A stretch of DNA of 64,000 bases, taken from positions 5,072,501-5,136,500 of the forward strand of contig NW_023503608.1 in assembly GCF_014529535.1 (NCBI RefSeq), given 5' to 3'. The stretch's first letter is position 1. Every line of letters starts with the position of its first letter. Under the pieces are notes generated by a model that saw nothing but the letters and a program-made list of their open reading frames with translations, did no database searches and had not been told where the DNA came from. Below are positions 10,228-21,373 of the stretch, one piece after another. A program made the translations under genes and the position numbers. Origin of the DNA: Bradysia coprophila (Eukaryota; Arthropoda; Insecta; Diptera; Sciaridae).

Positions 10228-10619
10228 ACTGTGTTTGTATACTTTGGATTGAAAGACTTTGATATTATATTGAACAATTTGGTGGAACATCTATCCACCC
10301 CTATCTAGGAAAAAACTCAGAGATCGGTGTTATCGGAATGTGACTTTTTGGTCAGCTTGAATATAAAATCGCCCAAAAACCACTTACAGTGGAAGTGTGA
10401 CACATGTCCCTTTATCCACTTACTAAAGAACTGATATCGGTGGGGGTTGACACTTTTACAGATTCGACGCAAGGATGATAGGTCACACAGTGGCAGATGA
10501 TTCGGCTTTATCATAGCACTGTCACCGAAGCGACCGAAGCTGACTTTGACATCATTCAATTAGAAGGAGACAGTGCGTTGGCTTTATGAATGTATTTTTT
10601 TAATTTTCTTAATTTTATT
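10228..10619. other. Intergenic, no gene seen
   Basis: No motif or splice support was found for the small open frame at 10317-10559 on the minus strand. Confidence 0.4.
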
Positions 10620-10807
10620 TACAGTGGTTGCCTCATCATCTGTCAACAAAGGACCTGAATAATCTAGTCGCCCTATATTTTTGCGAATAATTTTTTTTAA
10701 TTTATGTCAGTGTTCATTTGACTTCATTTTCATACAGTGTATTAGGTCCTTTATTTGACGTTTCGAAAATGAACCGGTCCTAAATGGTTTATTTTACTCT
10801 GCCGTGA
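10620..10807. mobile_element. MITE, CACGGCAGAGTAAAA family (copy 2, reversed, decayed)
   Basis: It carries the family's internal GGACCTGAATAATCTAG and the block with ATACAGTGTATTAGGTCC, and ends TTTTACTCTGCCGTG. The left terminal repeat is heavily diverged. Confidence 0.65.
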
Positions 10808-10944
10808 TTTCAAAACGTACATTTCTTCATTCAAATTTTCAAATTGAACATCTCAGCCAAATCTGACGTAACCTTCCTTATTTGTTCATATATTAACAAA
10901 TACAATCTAAAACATATCATTGTGGGCAGATCAAACCTACTTAA

Positions 10945-11352
10945 GAGGCACCGGCACTTAGCTAAAATTGTAGCCTACATTTGCGTGTTTCGTATTTCAT
11001 TTTTGTTAATATCTTTTCATCAGAATCCTTTTTGAAAAATGTGCGACCGCAATTCCGACCACGAATATGTTAGCTTTCAACAGAAAATAGTTTTGGTTGT
11101 AGTCGTTTGACCAGCTCTGAGAAAAGTGAGCAGTTTAATGAAATTTTCATAAACTGCACATTGTTCTCAGAGCTGGTCAAATTGCTGCAACCAAATCTAT
11201 TTTCTGTTGAAAGCTAACACATTCGTGGTCGGAATTGCGGTCGTACATTTTTCAAAAAGGATTCTGGTGGAAAGATATCATCAAAAGTAAACTAAAATCC
11301 AGTATTTAAAAATCGCCCTAATGTATGCTTTTCGGCAAAGTACCGGTGCCTC
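10945..11352. mobile_element. Palindromic element flanked by TTAA (1)
   Basis: The ends read GAGGCACCGGCACTT and AAAGTACCGGTGCCTC, each flanked directly by TTAA (10941-10944, 11353-11356). Inside, arms of about 120 bases (about 11010-11135 and 11165-11280) are almost perfect complements, so the whole 408-base element can fold back. TTAA target duplications are typical of piggyBac-type transposons; assigning it there is inference from the duplication alone. Confidence 0.75.
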
Positions 11353-11719
11353 TTAAGTTGAACTTGACTCTTTTTAAAGTATCGCACATGAAATATAAAT
11401 AGGAAAAGTTTACTGAATATTAACAGAAAGCAAAAAACAAAACTCGGAAGAAGAAACGGAAAACTATGATACTCAAGTAAACAGAATCTCTTCTTTCTAT
11501 TAACCACTCATGCCACGAAATGTTCGGGTGACACTGAATCCGAAACTTGCATAGGCCAAGCGATTGTCGTCTTTTCGATCATTGGTTCGTGTTGTACAGT
11601 TGACGGGCCAATCCACGTTGACTCTTGTTGAATACAAGCAAACTATCGTTGTCAAATAGTGTAACGCCATTTCGACCAGAAAGACGTTGGTAATATTGCT
11701 GATGCTTGACTTCGTACTT

Positions 11720-12000
11720 TCAGTGCAGCGGTACTTTCAGTGCAGAGGTGGTGTACATGAAGGAAGGTGCCTCGTTCGCGTTTAGAGTTAGTGGTAGCCG
11801 AAGTATTTTCCTTTCGGCTAACCGGATGCGTTCCATTTGTGATGATGAAGTAGTCGATGGGTTCGCCCATACTGGTGAAGCATTGCTTAAAATCGGTCGT
11901 ATAATTGATTTGTAGAAATTGGTTTTGACATTGAATGATATTCGGGAACTTATTAGGAGATGTCTAAGTTTAGATTTATTCAGAGGCTTATACATCAATC
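11720..12000 (-). mobile_element. LINE fragment, reverse transcriptase C-terminal region
   Basis: The minus-strand frame reads FYKSIIRPILSNASPVW and then RLAERKILR, the pattern that follows the reverse transcriptase domain in Jockey/CR1-like LINEs (YKSxIRPxLxYASPVW…QNKxLR). Both ends are truncated. Sequence at 12095-12150, with GAGGCCATC and GTTGGGCCCAT, recurs at about 56660-56700 and may be an associated LINE tail. Confidence 0.75.
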
Positions 12001-12511
12001 AATTAGATTTTGTAGAATTTCCTTAAACTAAACAAAAAAACCACTGGGCAAAAATCCAGCGAGTTAGAAAGAACGTAATCGTTGATATTATAAAACACTG
12101 AGGCCATCTTTGTTGGGCCCATCGTGCTATACCTCCCTCCATTCCACGGGATGTTTAAGTTTACTCGTCACGATGTTGGATTTTCTAATAGCGTTGTCGA
12201 TATGGATTTTCGCTGATCAATTTTTACTGAACCATTCTCTTCTTTAAATGTTTCGTTCATTCATTCATTTGTGTAAGATTTTTTTTTAACTTCAATGGTG
12301 TTTCTAAACGTCGGTGGCATTTCAAACGGCCTTGAAGATGATCTACATGTTCCTCAGTCCTGCAGAAAAAAAAATTCGAAGTTTTTAGTGGGTTAGGACT
12401 TGCGTCACGGCGCCTTGCTAACATGGAGCAATGATAGTATATTAAGTAAATTTTTGACCGCGGTGGTGAATACGTCCTCGGCCTCCACTCCACTTCATCT
12501 CCGGGTCAAAT
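12001..12511. other. Intergenic, transposon debris
   Basis: This contains the GTTGGGCCCAT repeat near 12110 shared with about 56680, and otherwise unassigned sequence up to the start of the glycosyltransferase duplication near 12512. Confidence 0.4.
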
Positions 12512-12553
12512 AACTAGTGAAAGCATGCTAAAGTGCCGAACTTAGTCAAAACT

Positions 12554-13843
12554 ATGATCTTTAAAGGCAGAAGTAGAGCCGGGAATGGCAAACTGATTGC
12601 GTCAATAATTGGTACACTGTTCATTTGCTACTTTTCATTTATGCTTGTTCTACAAAGAAAGGTATTACCCAAAAAAATCACGACATTCGAAGGAATTCCA
12701 TTACGTACAAAGATCGATTCACCGAAGTTGAGGTCAATAAAATCGAAAGTGTGTTATCAACGGTACAACGCCACTGCCCCACATAGCAATGACTATGAAA
12801 TTCAATATTTAGAAGACGTGATGGACCGAAAACCGACTACAGGCGAAAATATATTTTTCCATGAAACTACGTGCTCCAGTTCCGGCCTGGTTCATTTGAA
12901 TTCGAGGTATATGTCACGATATGGGTCTGTGTTGGTAGTGTTTTTACATTTTATGTCCTTGGTATAGACAGGCTTGTGCTATCGAATCGGCAGCAAGACT
13001 GAATCCCGATCGTCGTATATACGTTTTGTTCGCATCACCGGTTGGTTTTCGAGACGTCTCGCATATACCGAAAACCATTGAAGCGCTGAAAACGTATCCG
13101 AATGTCCATCTGCGCAACAATAATTTATGGAGATATGTGCAAGACACACCGTTAGAGGCATGGTTAAGCGACGGTGCTTTATTCGAATCAAAGTACTTGC
13201 ACGAGCACATGTCCGATGTTTTACGCTACGTGACACTGTACAAATTCGGTGGAATGTATTTGGATTTGGATGTGGTGGTGCAACGGAATTTCGATGATCT
13301 TGGTAAAAATTTTGCTGGAGATGATTCGGATATTGCAATTGGCTGTGGAGTGATGCACTTCGATACTGATCAGCTGGGACGCGAGTTGTCGGAAGAGTGC
13401 CTTCGGTAAGAGAAAATTTACTTTGTGGATATCCCTTAATGTCATCGCTCAATCAGCTTAAAAATGTTCCCAGGTTTCTGCTAAACCATTTCAACGGCGA
13501 AATATTTATAGACAACGGTCCACTGGTGCTCACCGAAACACTGGAACGGTTGTGCGAAACGAGAGACCGTAAACTGATGACACGTGAACAATGCAAAGGA
13601 TTCCGCGTTTATCCGAGAAGTGTATTCTATGCAGTTTCATGGGAACGTTGGAAACTGTTCTTCGATGTATCGATGACAAATACAACACTGCAGTTGACAA
13701 AGAACTCGACGGTAATTCATGTTTGGAATGACATGAGCAAAAGGATTATCGTGAGAATAGGTGCGCACACAGCGTACGAAGTGACAGCTAAAATAAATTG
13801 TCCACGCGTCTATGAAACGAGGCTTAACTTTGAGTACTTCTGA
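12554..13843 (+). CDS. Alpha-1,4-glycosyltransferase (A4GALT family), copy 1
   Basis: Exons 12554..12906, 12968..13405 and 13474..13843 give about 386 residues. The N terminus is a short basic tail and a type II membrane anchor (KLIASIIGTLFICYFSFMLV), as in Golgi glycosyltransferases. RQACAIESAA begins the sugar-binding DXD region, the DXD motif is GGMYLDLD (Asp217 and Asp219), and FLLNHFNG with NGPLVLTETLERLC starts the Gb3-synthase-like C-terminal domain. In vertebrates the family adds alpha-1,4-galactose to lactosylceramide. In Drosophila alpha4GT1/2 act on glycosphingolipids. The donor sugar here is not decidable from sequence. I start at the ATG at 12554 because the upstream in-frame codons lack ATG and the paralog starts at the same Met. 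Its near twin lies inverted at 19064-20350. Confidence 0.9.
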
Positions 13844-13889
13844 ACGCAGGCATTAGAGATGAAAAATGTTTCAGGTATGTGTACACAAA

Positions 13890-14297
13890 GGGTTTGGATC
13901 TGGCAAAGTGTGTTGTCACACACCATATATTTTAAGGTCAGGTAAAACAATAAAATATTTTGTCTACATATCGTCTATTTGTTATAAAAATTTACAACTC
14001 AACCTGTCCTGTGCTGCTTACCAGACACGAGACATTTGAAAACGAAATTATTTTACTCTGCAGTGATCTCGACATTACTCTATCTAGTACCGAAGCTGAC
14101 TGTGACGCTGCAAATTCAAAATGAAACTACTTTCTGCATACAAACTTGGCTTAACCTTAACCGAAAAGCCTTTCGTCTCAGGTTAAGCAAAGTTGTTATG
14201 CACATAAACAAAAATATGCAATTAGAATTTTTAGGTCCGAGGGGATTACTTTAAAAAAGTAATTTTTTCGGAATTAGATTTTTAATCTTCGCCAGAA
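13890..14297. other. Intergenic, no gene seen
   Basis: Between the end of the duplicated glycosyltransferase unit (homology with the second copy stops near 13890) and the LINE. No supportable feature. Confidence 0.4.
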
Positions 14298-15769
14298 ATT
14301 CAAGTTGATTGGTTGCAGACGTATCTCAGTGGTCGCACTCAGCACGTAAGGCTGTTAGGATGTAAATCTGACCAGTTTTCGGTAACGTCTGGTGTTCCCC
14401 AGGGGAGTCATTTGGGCCCTTTGTTGTTTCTCATTTTCTTCAATGACATTGTTAGGGTTTTGCGTTCCAAGTGTTCGTTGTATGCTGACGACCTCAAGTT
14501 GTACCGTGAAGTCTTTGGAAGATTGTATCAGTCTGCAGCGTGACCTTGAAGCGATCAATCGCTGGTGTGAAGCGAATTTCTTGTGCCTGAACGTTGGGAA
14601 GTGTGCCTCGATGTCTTTCTTTCGGATTCGTAACCCGATTCGTTTTTGCTATGCGATCGACGGAACGCTTATTAAGAGAGTGACTGAGATTCGTGACCTC
14701 GGTGTGACGTTCACCGAGAATGTTTCGTTTAGTAAACACGTTGAATTAGTGATAACTAAAGCGTATTCGATGTTGGGCTTTGTGAAGAGAGTGTGCCGTG
14801 ACTTTGACAATGTTGAGGCTCTTAAGAGTGTTTATTTCGCGTATGTGAGATCCCATTTGGAATATGCTTCGGTAGTCTGGTCACCTTACTACCAGAATGG
14901 TGTAGATGCGATTGAGTCGATTCAGAAACGTTTTCTGATCTATGCCCTGAGGAGGACAGTGAGGAGAGATTCTAATTATCGTCTCCCGCCGTACGTGAGT
15001 AGGTGTACGATGATCGGCTTGGACAGCTTGTCTCGCAGACGCATCAATTTGGCAGCGATGTTTGTCTACGACGTTTTGACCGGTCGCGTTGACTCTCCCA
15101 GTTTGGTTGGAAAGTTTAGGGTTAATGTGCCTGCCAGGGATTTGAGGAGTGCCAGCTACCTGGTACTGGCGAGGCATCGTTCGAATTATGGCCTGTTTGA
15201 ACCGGTCAATAATCTGTCCAGGATATTCAACTTGTTTTCCCATCACAGTGCTGTCTCAGCCACTCGAGGAGCGTTTCGGACGTCAGTGAGGTTGACATTG
15301 TTGACTGATGCCGTATTGAAGAGACACGGCTTCCTGATATCGGCTGGATGAACCTGTCAGTAAGCCAATTCGTGGCCATTTTCGCTCCTTTTTCACCTAC
15401 ACCATTTTGAATTTTGAATTGTTGCTTTATCATTCAGTGACCGACGTTTTTATTTTTATTTTTCATGTTGAATGCACATGTGGCCTATATCCATGGTACA
15501 ATCGAACTCAGTGTCATCACTACGCTCGCTGCGGATTGCTGGTAAAACGCTGGCCGTCCGTAATCGTTTTGCACCGAATACACAAAATCGTGAATCACAT
15601 AACGAAGGATGGATTAAGACTCCGACGGGTCGACTGGGTCGAAATCTCATCTCCGGGTTCGTTATCAGACGTGATGCTAAAATACGTCAATTTTGAATTT
15701 GTTCACGTTGTAATGTATAGCCAGTAAGCTTTTTTAGCCGTTGGCTAGTAATTAAAAAAAAAAAAAAAC
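14298..15769 (+). mobile_element. 5'-truncated LINE (Jockey/CR1-like), with poly(A) tail
   Basis: Coding remains run from about 14298 to 15351. The frame at 14313 has SGVPQGSHLGPLLFLIFFND and YADDLKLYR, the reverse transcriptase core. About base 14505 the reading switches by a frameshift into a long second frame (to 15351). That frame has LQRDLEAINRW, RDLGVTFTENVSF, VRSHLEYASVVWSPY and a C-terminal tail typical of the clade. The endonuclease half is missing. The sequence continues as a 3' UTR-like stretch to an A-run at about 15755-15770. It lies between the inverted glycosyltransferase genes. The single frameshift in the remaining coding part suggests a fairly young insertion. Confidence 0.85.
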
Positions 15770-15779
15770 AAACTTTTGA

Positions 15780-16111
15780 GTTAATTGAGTTCGAACACGA
15801 TTTACGAGCAAGATACGGTTTAGTGAGAAAAACTAATTTGGTCTTAAAATGTTACAATGGGACTACCGATGGATTATTCTGCCTTACGATACCAGGTTAA
15901 GAATAAAAATTTTAAGTCGGTTTGTAAAGATACTACCAGATTCAATAAATCATTAAATCAATGTAAACATTACAAAGATAGTATAGATATAGAGAAATTC
16001 TAGATCGAAATTGGCAGGAAGGCCAATTTTAGCCGCGAACTATCCCCATTACCACGGGAAACCAGACATTTTTGAATTTAAATGGTTAAATACTTATAAA
16101 AAATGGTAAAG
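15780..16111. other. Intergenic, no gene seen
   Basis: AT-rich sequence between the LINE tail and the next MITE. Nothing supportable. Confidence 0.5.
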
Positions 16112-16265
16112 CACGGCAGAGTGAAATAAACCAGGCAGGAGCGGTTCATTTTCGAAACGTCTAATAAGGGACCTAATACACTGTATGAAAATGAACTCGG
16201 GCTACTAGATTATTCAGGTCCCTAGTCAAATCAGCGCTCCTGCCTGGTTAACTTTACTCTGTCGT
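16112..16265. mobile_element. MITE, CACGGCAGAGTAAAA family (copy 3)
   Basis: Begins CACGGCAGAGTGAAATAAAC and ends near TTTACTCTGTCGTTG, with inner AGGCAGGAGCG / CGCTCCTGCCT repeats and GGGACCTAATACACTGTATG. It is shorter inside than copy 1. Confidence 0.8.
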
Positions 16266-16607
16266 TGACCTGGCATTCCGAAATTTTTTAAATCGATTTC
16301 GAAATATATATCGTTTATCAAATTTGCTTCGGAGTCTGTAACCTCTCTATGTCCCCCCCCCAACCAATTACCAGTTCCGGATGAATAGCTTGAACTTCCT
16401 TCTCCACTTCCGCAGTTATAACATTCAACCTAGGCATAACCAGATTCACTCTTTGCAAATGCTCATTGACTAAATTTCGATAGTACAACTTCGGCAGAAC
16501 GTACAATTTTAACAACAATTTTTTTTTTAAATTTTTTTATTTTTATCATAGTTTATTCAAATCAAAATTCTTTACAGTTTTTACAAATATTTTATACTTA
16601 AAATAAA

Positions 16608-16820
16608 TTTACTTTACTAGTGAGGTAATGTGGCTACTCCCTCACTAGTGGAAACCTTTTCCCTCGCTCGTAAAGTAAAACGTTATACTTTACACGTGAA
16701 ATAATTTGATATCTCGTATCACGATGAGTAAAAGTACCTCGGGCTGAAGCCCTCGGATACTTTTACTCATTTGGATACAAGATATCAAATTACTTCACTG
16801 ATATAGTAATGTACTATTAC
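16608..16820. mobile_element. Palindromic MITE, ATACGAGATATCAAATT family (copy 1)
   Basis: It contains TTTGATATCTCGTATCACGA and its complement around a CTCGGGCTGAAGCCCTCGG hairpin, plus TTTACTAGTGAGG and ATAGTAATGTACTATTAC ends. Three more copies lie at 18477-18628, 18629-18989 and 61238-61441. Non-coding. Confidence 0.75.
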
Positions 16821-16829
16821 AGCCTTCTA

Positions 16830-17700
16830 GGCTTTTTCAAATTTACACATGAAATTTCTTGACACTTTTGTATCATAATAGCCACTTTTTGGGCTTGAAA
16901 AATTCAATAGAAAAGAAAATTTACTTTACATTTACGTTTAAAGAAACTTCAAAAGGTTTGTATGTACCTTGCAGATTGAAAAAAGGAAAAGTGAAAAACA
17001 ATCAATCTTCTAGTTAACAACGTAATGTTTATCAGGTTCGCCCCAGTACACAATCGGAAAATCGTTAATTTTCTTCAAAATCACCACTTTCTGTGCGAAT
17101 TATTTTTCCTTCCATTTTTATACTAAAAAAACCCTAGAATTCATACGCATTTTTCGTTAAAAAAAATAAATTCATAACATTCAAGGAAGTATAGAAAGTA
17201 TAGGAAGAAAGTATATCAACGACGAATTCAATCAGTATAAAATATATACATTTACATACTCAAGTCAATGACAGCATAAAAATGCAACTTTAACCAAAAT
17301 TGAACTTCAAATTTATTAATCAACCAATAATTGTGCGCAAACCAAAATATACCTATCTATTAAAAAGCTCACAAGAACAGCTTCACTGCCTCGGTGTCAA
17401 CGTCATTGTCGCTTTTGGATTCGGATCCGATATGATGGTCTGTGGAAGGTATGTTTAACAAACTAAACTGCATATTCCGATCCGTTCCTGTATTTGAAAC
17501 TGTTTGTTGTTAAAAGTAATCTGTAATCTATTGGATGAACGATGAGTGAACACCAAATGTGTTCCGGTGACATGCCAATAAACTTTCTCTGTAAGGGTTT
17601 TACCATAGCATCAGATGCTATGGTTTTACCAACGCATAGTGCGTTGGTTTTACTTTTATAATGGTCGTCATGTTCAACAGAATTAAATAGTTAAAATTAT
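16830..17700. other. Intergenic, no gene seen
   Basis: AT-rich DNA with short inverted repeats (for example ATAGCATCAGATGCTATGG near 17607). No coding sequence that I can support. Confidence 0.4.
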
Positions 17701-17728
17701 AAAAACTGAAGGCTCTATTGAAGTTCCA

Positions 17729-18512
17729 TTGGGTCAAGTTGCAGCTAGTGGTGAAGTGAATTCGAATTCCATACAAACAGGTGCAGGTGCAAGAACATTA
17801 GCCACGAGAAAATATGACGATGGCAACATTACATGTCCACAAGCACACTTACTTATAAAAGATCCTCTGATGCGTAACGTTAACAATATCGAATGTCCTA
17901 TTCCAACGAACTCCAAGAACAGGCACGAGAACATTATTGAAATAAAATTCCTCCACGACGCAGTATCCAAAATTCTCATATAAATTCACTTTTTTATGTT
18001 GGTTTAGGTCCCTGAGTTATAGACGTTTCATACAAAATAAGAGGCCAAACGACCGTTTAAAAAATCTGTTCTTGTGCCTGTTGTTGCCTATTCCTATTTC
18101 ATTTCATACTCAACTCATCCGACCATTTCAAAATATTTTTTCTGCAAAAATGTTAAAACCTCAAATTCCTACGTCAATGAAAGGAATAGACTTTGACAAT
18201 ACAATATGTTCACAAAGGAAAGACAGGCTGTCCACGATTGTGCAGCACAGTGCAGAACGAATATCGTTGTATATACTTACTTACGTCACAGTCACAGTAG
18301 ACAGAGTATTGTCGAGACACGTTTTCGAAAGTCTCGTGTGTGGTAATAAGCATTACAGGGCAGGTTGCAGTAGTCCATTTTTCAAACAGATAGACGATAA
18401 TGTAGAAAAAATATTTTACTATGCTGGTGCATGTAACAAGGCTAATTCATGTATAGGCAATAACCTTTACATCACTCGCATAGTAAAACGTCGTACTACA
18501 CACGGAAAATAA
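17729..18512 (+). other. Two unrecognised open frames (17729-17983, 18072-18512)
   Basis: Two plus-strand frames of 84 and 146 codons follow each other. Their amino-acid composition looks ordinary (mixed polar and hydrophobic, with several Cys in the second), but I recognise no domain, signal peptide or splice partner. The end of the second runs into the MITE at 18477, so at least its C terminus is transposon sequence. They could be a captured or decayed host fragment, or chance. Confidence 0.2.
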
Positions 18513-18628
18513 AGTGATATATCGTATCACGATGAGTAAAAGTACCTCGGGCTGCCGCCCTCGGATACTTTTTCTCATCTGGATACGAGATATCACTTTA
18601 CTTCCCTTGCATAGTAATGTACTATTAC
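18477..18628. mobile_element. Palindromic MITE, ATACGAGATATCAAATT family (copy 2, diverged)
   Basis: Shows GTGATATATCGTATCACGAT, the CTCGGGCTG…CCCTCGG hairpin and GGATACGAGATATCACTTTA, ending ATAGTAATGTACTATTAC. It lies head to tail with copy 3. Confidence 0.7.
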
Positions 18629-18989
18629 TTTACTAGTGAGGTAATGTGGCCTTTCCCTCACTAGTGAAGACCCTTTCCTTCGCTCGTAAAGTAAAACGCC
18701 ATACTTTACACGTGAAATAATTTGATATCTCGTATCACAATGAGTAAAAGTACCTCGGGCTGAAGCCCTCGGATACTTTTACTCATCTGGATCAGGCGCG
18801 CAGAGTTCTATTTTGGTCGTATGAGGCAAAATTTTGGTAAACAAAAGAAATAAAAAACCGTATGGGGCAACTTATGGGGCGACATGAAGTCGTATGGGGC
18901 ATCTGCCCAATTCGCCCATAGGAAGTCGGCGCGCCTGATCTGGATACGAGATATCAAATTACTTCACTGGTATAGTAATGTACTATTAT
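18629..18989. mobile_element. Palindromic MITE, ATACGAGATATCAAATT family (copy 3, interrupted)
   Basis: Same structure as copy 1 (TTTACTAGTGAGG, TTTGATATCTCGTATCAC, central hairpin, ending ATAGTAATGTACTATTA). It is split by a 145-base hAT-like insertion at 18793-18937. Confidence 0.75.
18793..18937. mobile_element. hAT-like MITE nested in the palindromic MITE (CAGGCGCG ends)
   Basis: Short inverted ends CAGGCGCGC and GGCGCGCCTG with an exact eight-base duplication ATCTGGAT at 18785-18792 and 18938-18945. The inside is non-coding, with ATGGGGC repeats. Confidence 0.8.
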
Positions 18990-19063
18990 TTTACCTGACA
19001 TTCAAACCCGAATACGTACTGTGTACACATACCTGAAACATTTTTCATCTCTAACGCCTGCGT

Positions 19064-20350
19064 TTAGAAGTACTCAAAGTTAAGCCTCGTTTCATAGACG
19101 CGTGGACAATTTATTTTAGCTGCCACTTCGTACGCTGTGTGCGAACCAATTCTCACGATGATCTTTTTGCTCATGTCATTCCAAACATGAATTACCGTCG
19201 AGTTCTTTGTCAACTGCAGTGTTGTATTTGTCATCGATACATCGAAGAACAGTTTCCAACGTTCCCATGAGACTGCATAGAATACACTTCTCGGATAAAC
19301 GCGGAATCCTTTGCATTGTTCACGTGTCATCAGTTTACGGTCTCTCGTTTCGCACAATCGTTCCAGTGTTTCAGTGAGCACCAGTGGACCGTTGTCTATA
19401 AATATTTCGCCGTTGAAATGGTTTAGCAGAAACCTTGGAACATTTTAAAGCGGATATAGCGATGACGTCAAGGGATATCCACAAAGTAAATTTTCTCTTA
19501 CCGAAGGCACTCTTCCGACAACTCGCGTCCCAGCTGATCAGTATCGAAGTGCATCACTCCACAGCCAATTGCAATATCCGAATCATCTCCAGCAAAATTT
19601 TTACCAAGATCATCGAAATTCCGTTGCACCACCACATCCAAATCCAAATACATTCCACCGAATTTGTACAGTGTCACGTAGCGTAAAACATCGGACATGT
19701 GCTCGTGCAAGTACTTTGATTCGAATAAAGCACCGTCGCTTAACCATGCCTCTAACGGTGTGTCTTGCACATATCTCCATAAATTATTGTTGCGCAGATG
19801 GACATTCGGATACGTTTTCAGCGCTTCAATGGTTTTCGGTAGATGTGAGTCGTCTCGAAAACCAACCGGTGATGCGAACAAAACGTATACATGACGATCG
19901 GGATTCAGTCTTGCTGCCGATTCGATAGCACAAGCCTGTCTATACCAAGGACATAAAATGTAAAAACACTACCAACACAGACCCATATCGTGACATATAC
20001 CTCGAATTCAAATGAACCAGGCCGGAACTGGAGCACGTAGTTTCATGGAAAAATATATTTTCGCCTGTAGTCGGTTTTCGGTCCATCACGTCTTCTAAAT
20101 ATTGAATTTCATAGTCATTGCTATGTGGGGCAGTGGCGTTGTACCGTTGATAACACACTTTCGATTTTGTTGACCTCAACTTCGGTGAATCGATCTTTGT
20201 ACGTAACGGAATTCCTTCGGATGCCGTGATTTTTTTGGGTAGCACCGTTCTATGCAGAATTATCGTAAATGAAAAGGAGCAAATGAAGAGTGTACCAATT
20301 ATTGACGCAACTAGCTTGCCATTCCTGACTCTATTTCTTTTAAAGATCAT
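19064..20350 (-). CDS. Alpha-1,4-glycosyltransferase (A4GALT family), copy 2
   Basis: Exons 20001..20350, 19502..19939 and 19064..19433 give about 385 residues, with the same intron places and phases as copy 1. The membrane anchor, DXD motif (GGMYLDLD) and C-terminal FLLNHFNG…NGPLVLTETLERLC are all present. Differences from copy 1 are concentrated in the first ~65 residues (for example RNRVRNGKLVAS against GRSRAGNGKLIAS) and in intron 2. The rest of the protein differs at only a handful of residues (such as GFRDDSHLPKT for GFRDVSHIPKT). Intron 2 keeps an AG acceptor despite its changes. The gene is inverted relative to copy 1. Homology covers the transcribed unit (about 12512-13890 and 19020-20390) and stops before the promoters, so the two may be regulated differently. 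Confidence 0.9.
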
Positions 20351-20390
20351 AGTTTTGACTGAATTCGACACTTCAGCATCATGCTTTCAC

Positions 20391-21348
20391 TAACTGGAAA
20401 ATCAATGTGAGGTCGTAAAAATCGCCTCTTTATGAATATTGTTATTTTTGCACATCCTGGCCTATCTACAACTTACGATAATATCATTTCTTATCACTTT
20501 TAAGGGTTGCGTTCCCCCTTAGTTTTTATCAGTGAAATTGTCGTTCAAATATCACTGCACTTCGCAAAGGACAAAAAGATAAAATTGCAGTGCGAAGCTG
20601 CCGATGACACAAATTCATCACAGCGAAGAAAACACTTAATCGTACAACATAAACCGGAGCATCATACAACAGCAGACACTCAGAATAGGCGCCTCAAGGT
20701 CTGTCCCAATATCTTCATTTTTGTCCTTGCGCACAACAGTTTTGATGTGAGATGTTATACCAAACAGACGTTTTGTGCACGATATATATATATATACAAG
20801 AAAATAGTTTGGACTTTGGGCAATAGAGAAAATTGAAATGTTACTCCAAATTGTCTGTTGCGGTTGGTAGTATCGAATAATGTCTTAAATAAAGCATTAT
20901 AGGGGGATTAGTAGAAAACGTGCAAGCAACAGCAGCGCCTATCTATAAAATTCCCAGTTACCAATTTATCATCTCTATGTCCGGTTCTTACTCGGATATG
21001 AAGATTAGCTGCCGAATTGAAGATCAGCTGATCATATTATACTGCATTCAAGTAACATACGGTTAAGCATAATGACGTCTCATATGACGCTAACACTCGA
21101 TCAAGCAGAGCTAATAGCATTTTACTGCAAAGAAGAGGATTTGTTTCGGAAACAGTAGATGAGCACCATTCTCATCGGTCGTGGCTACCAAGAATTAAAG
21201 TCAAAACAGTTCCAATCATTTGTTCTGGTGCGTTTCCCTTATTATGTCACTCATTTCCTTGTAGGATCATGAAGTTCGTCGCTCTGTGTTTAATGACTAG
21301 GTTTTTGTTGCTTTGATTTGGTTGGAACTAATTTGAATCACGCTATAC
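20391..21348. other. Upstream region of glycosyltransferase copy 2
   Basis: No promoter element stands out. The open frame at 20507-20836 is not recognised. A short (TA)n run lies near 20785. Confidence 0.4.
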
Positions 21349-21373
21349 AACGGCAAAGTAAAATAAACCAGGC

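Noticed and set aside
14881-15246. Minus-strand open frame of 121 codons
   Set aside because: It is the antisense of the LINE reverse transcriptase C-terminal region.
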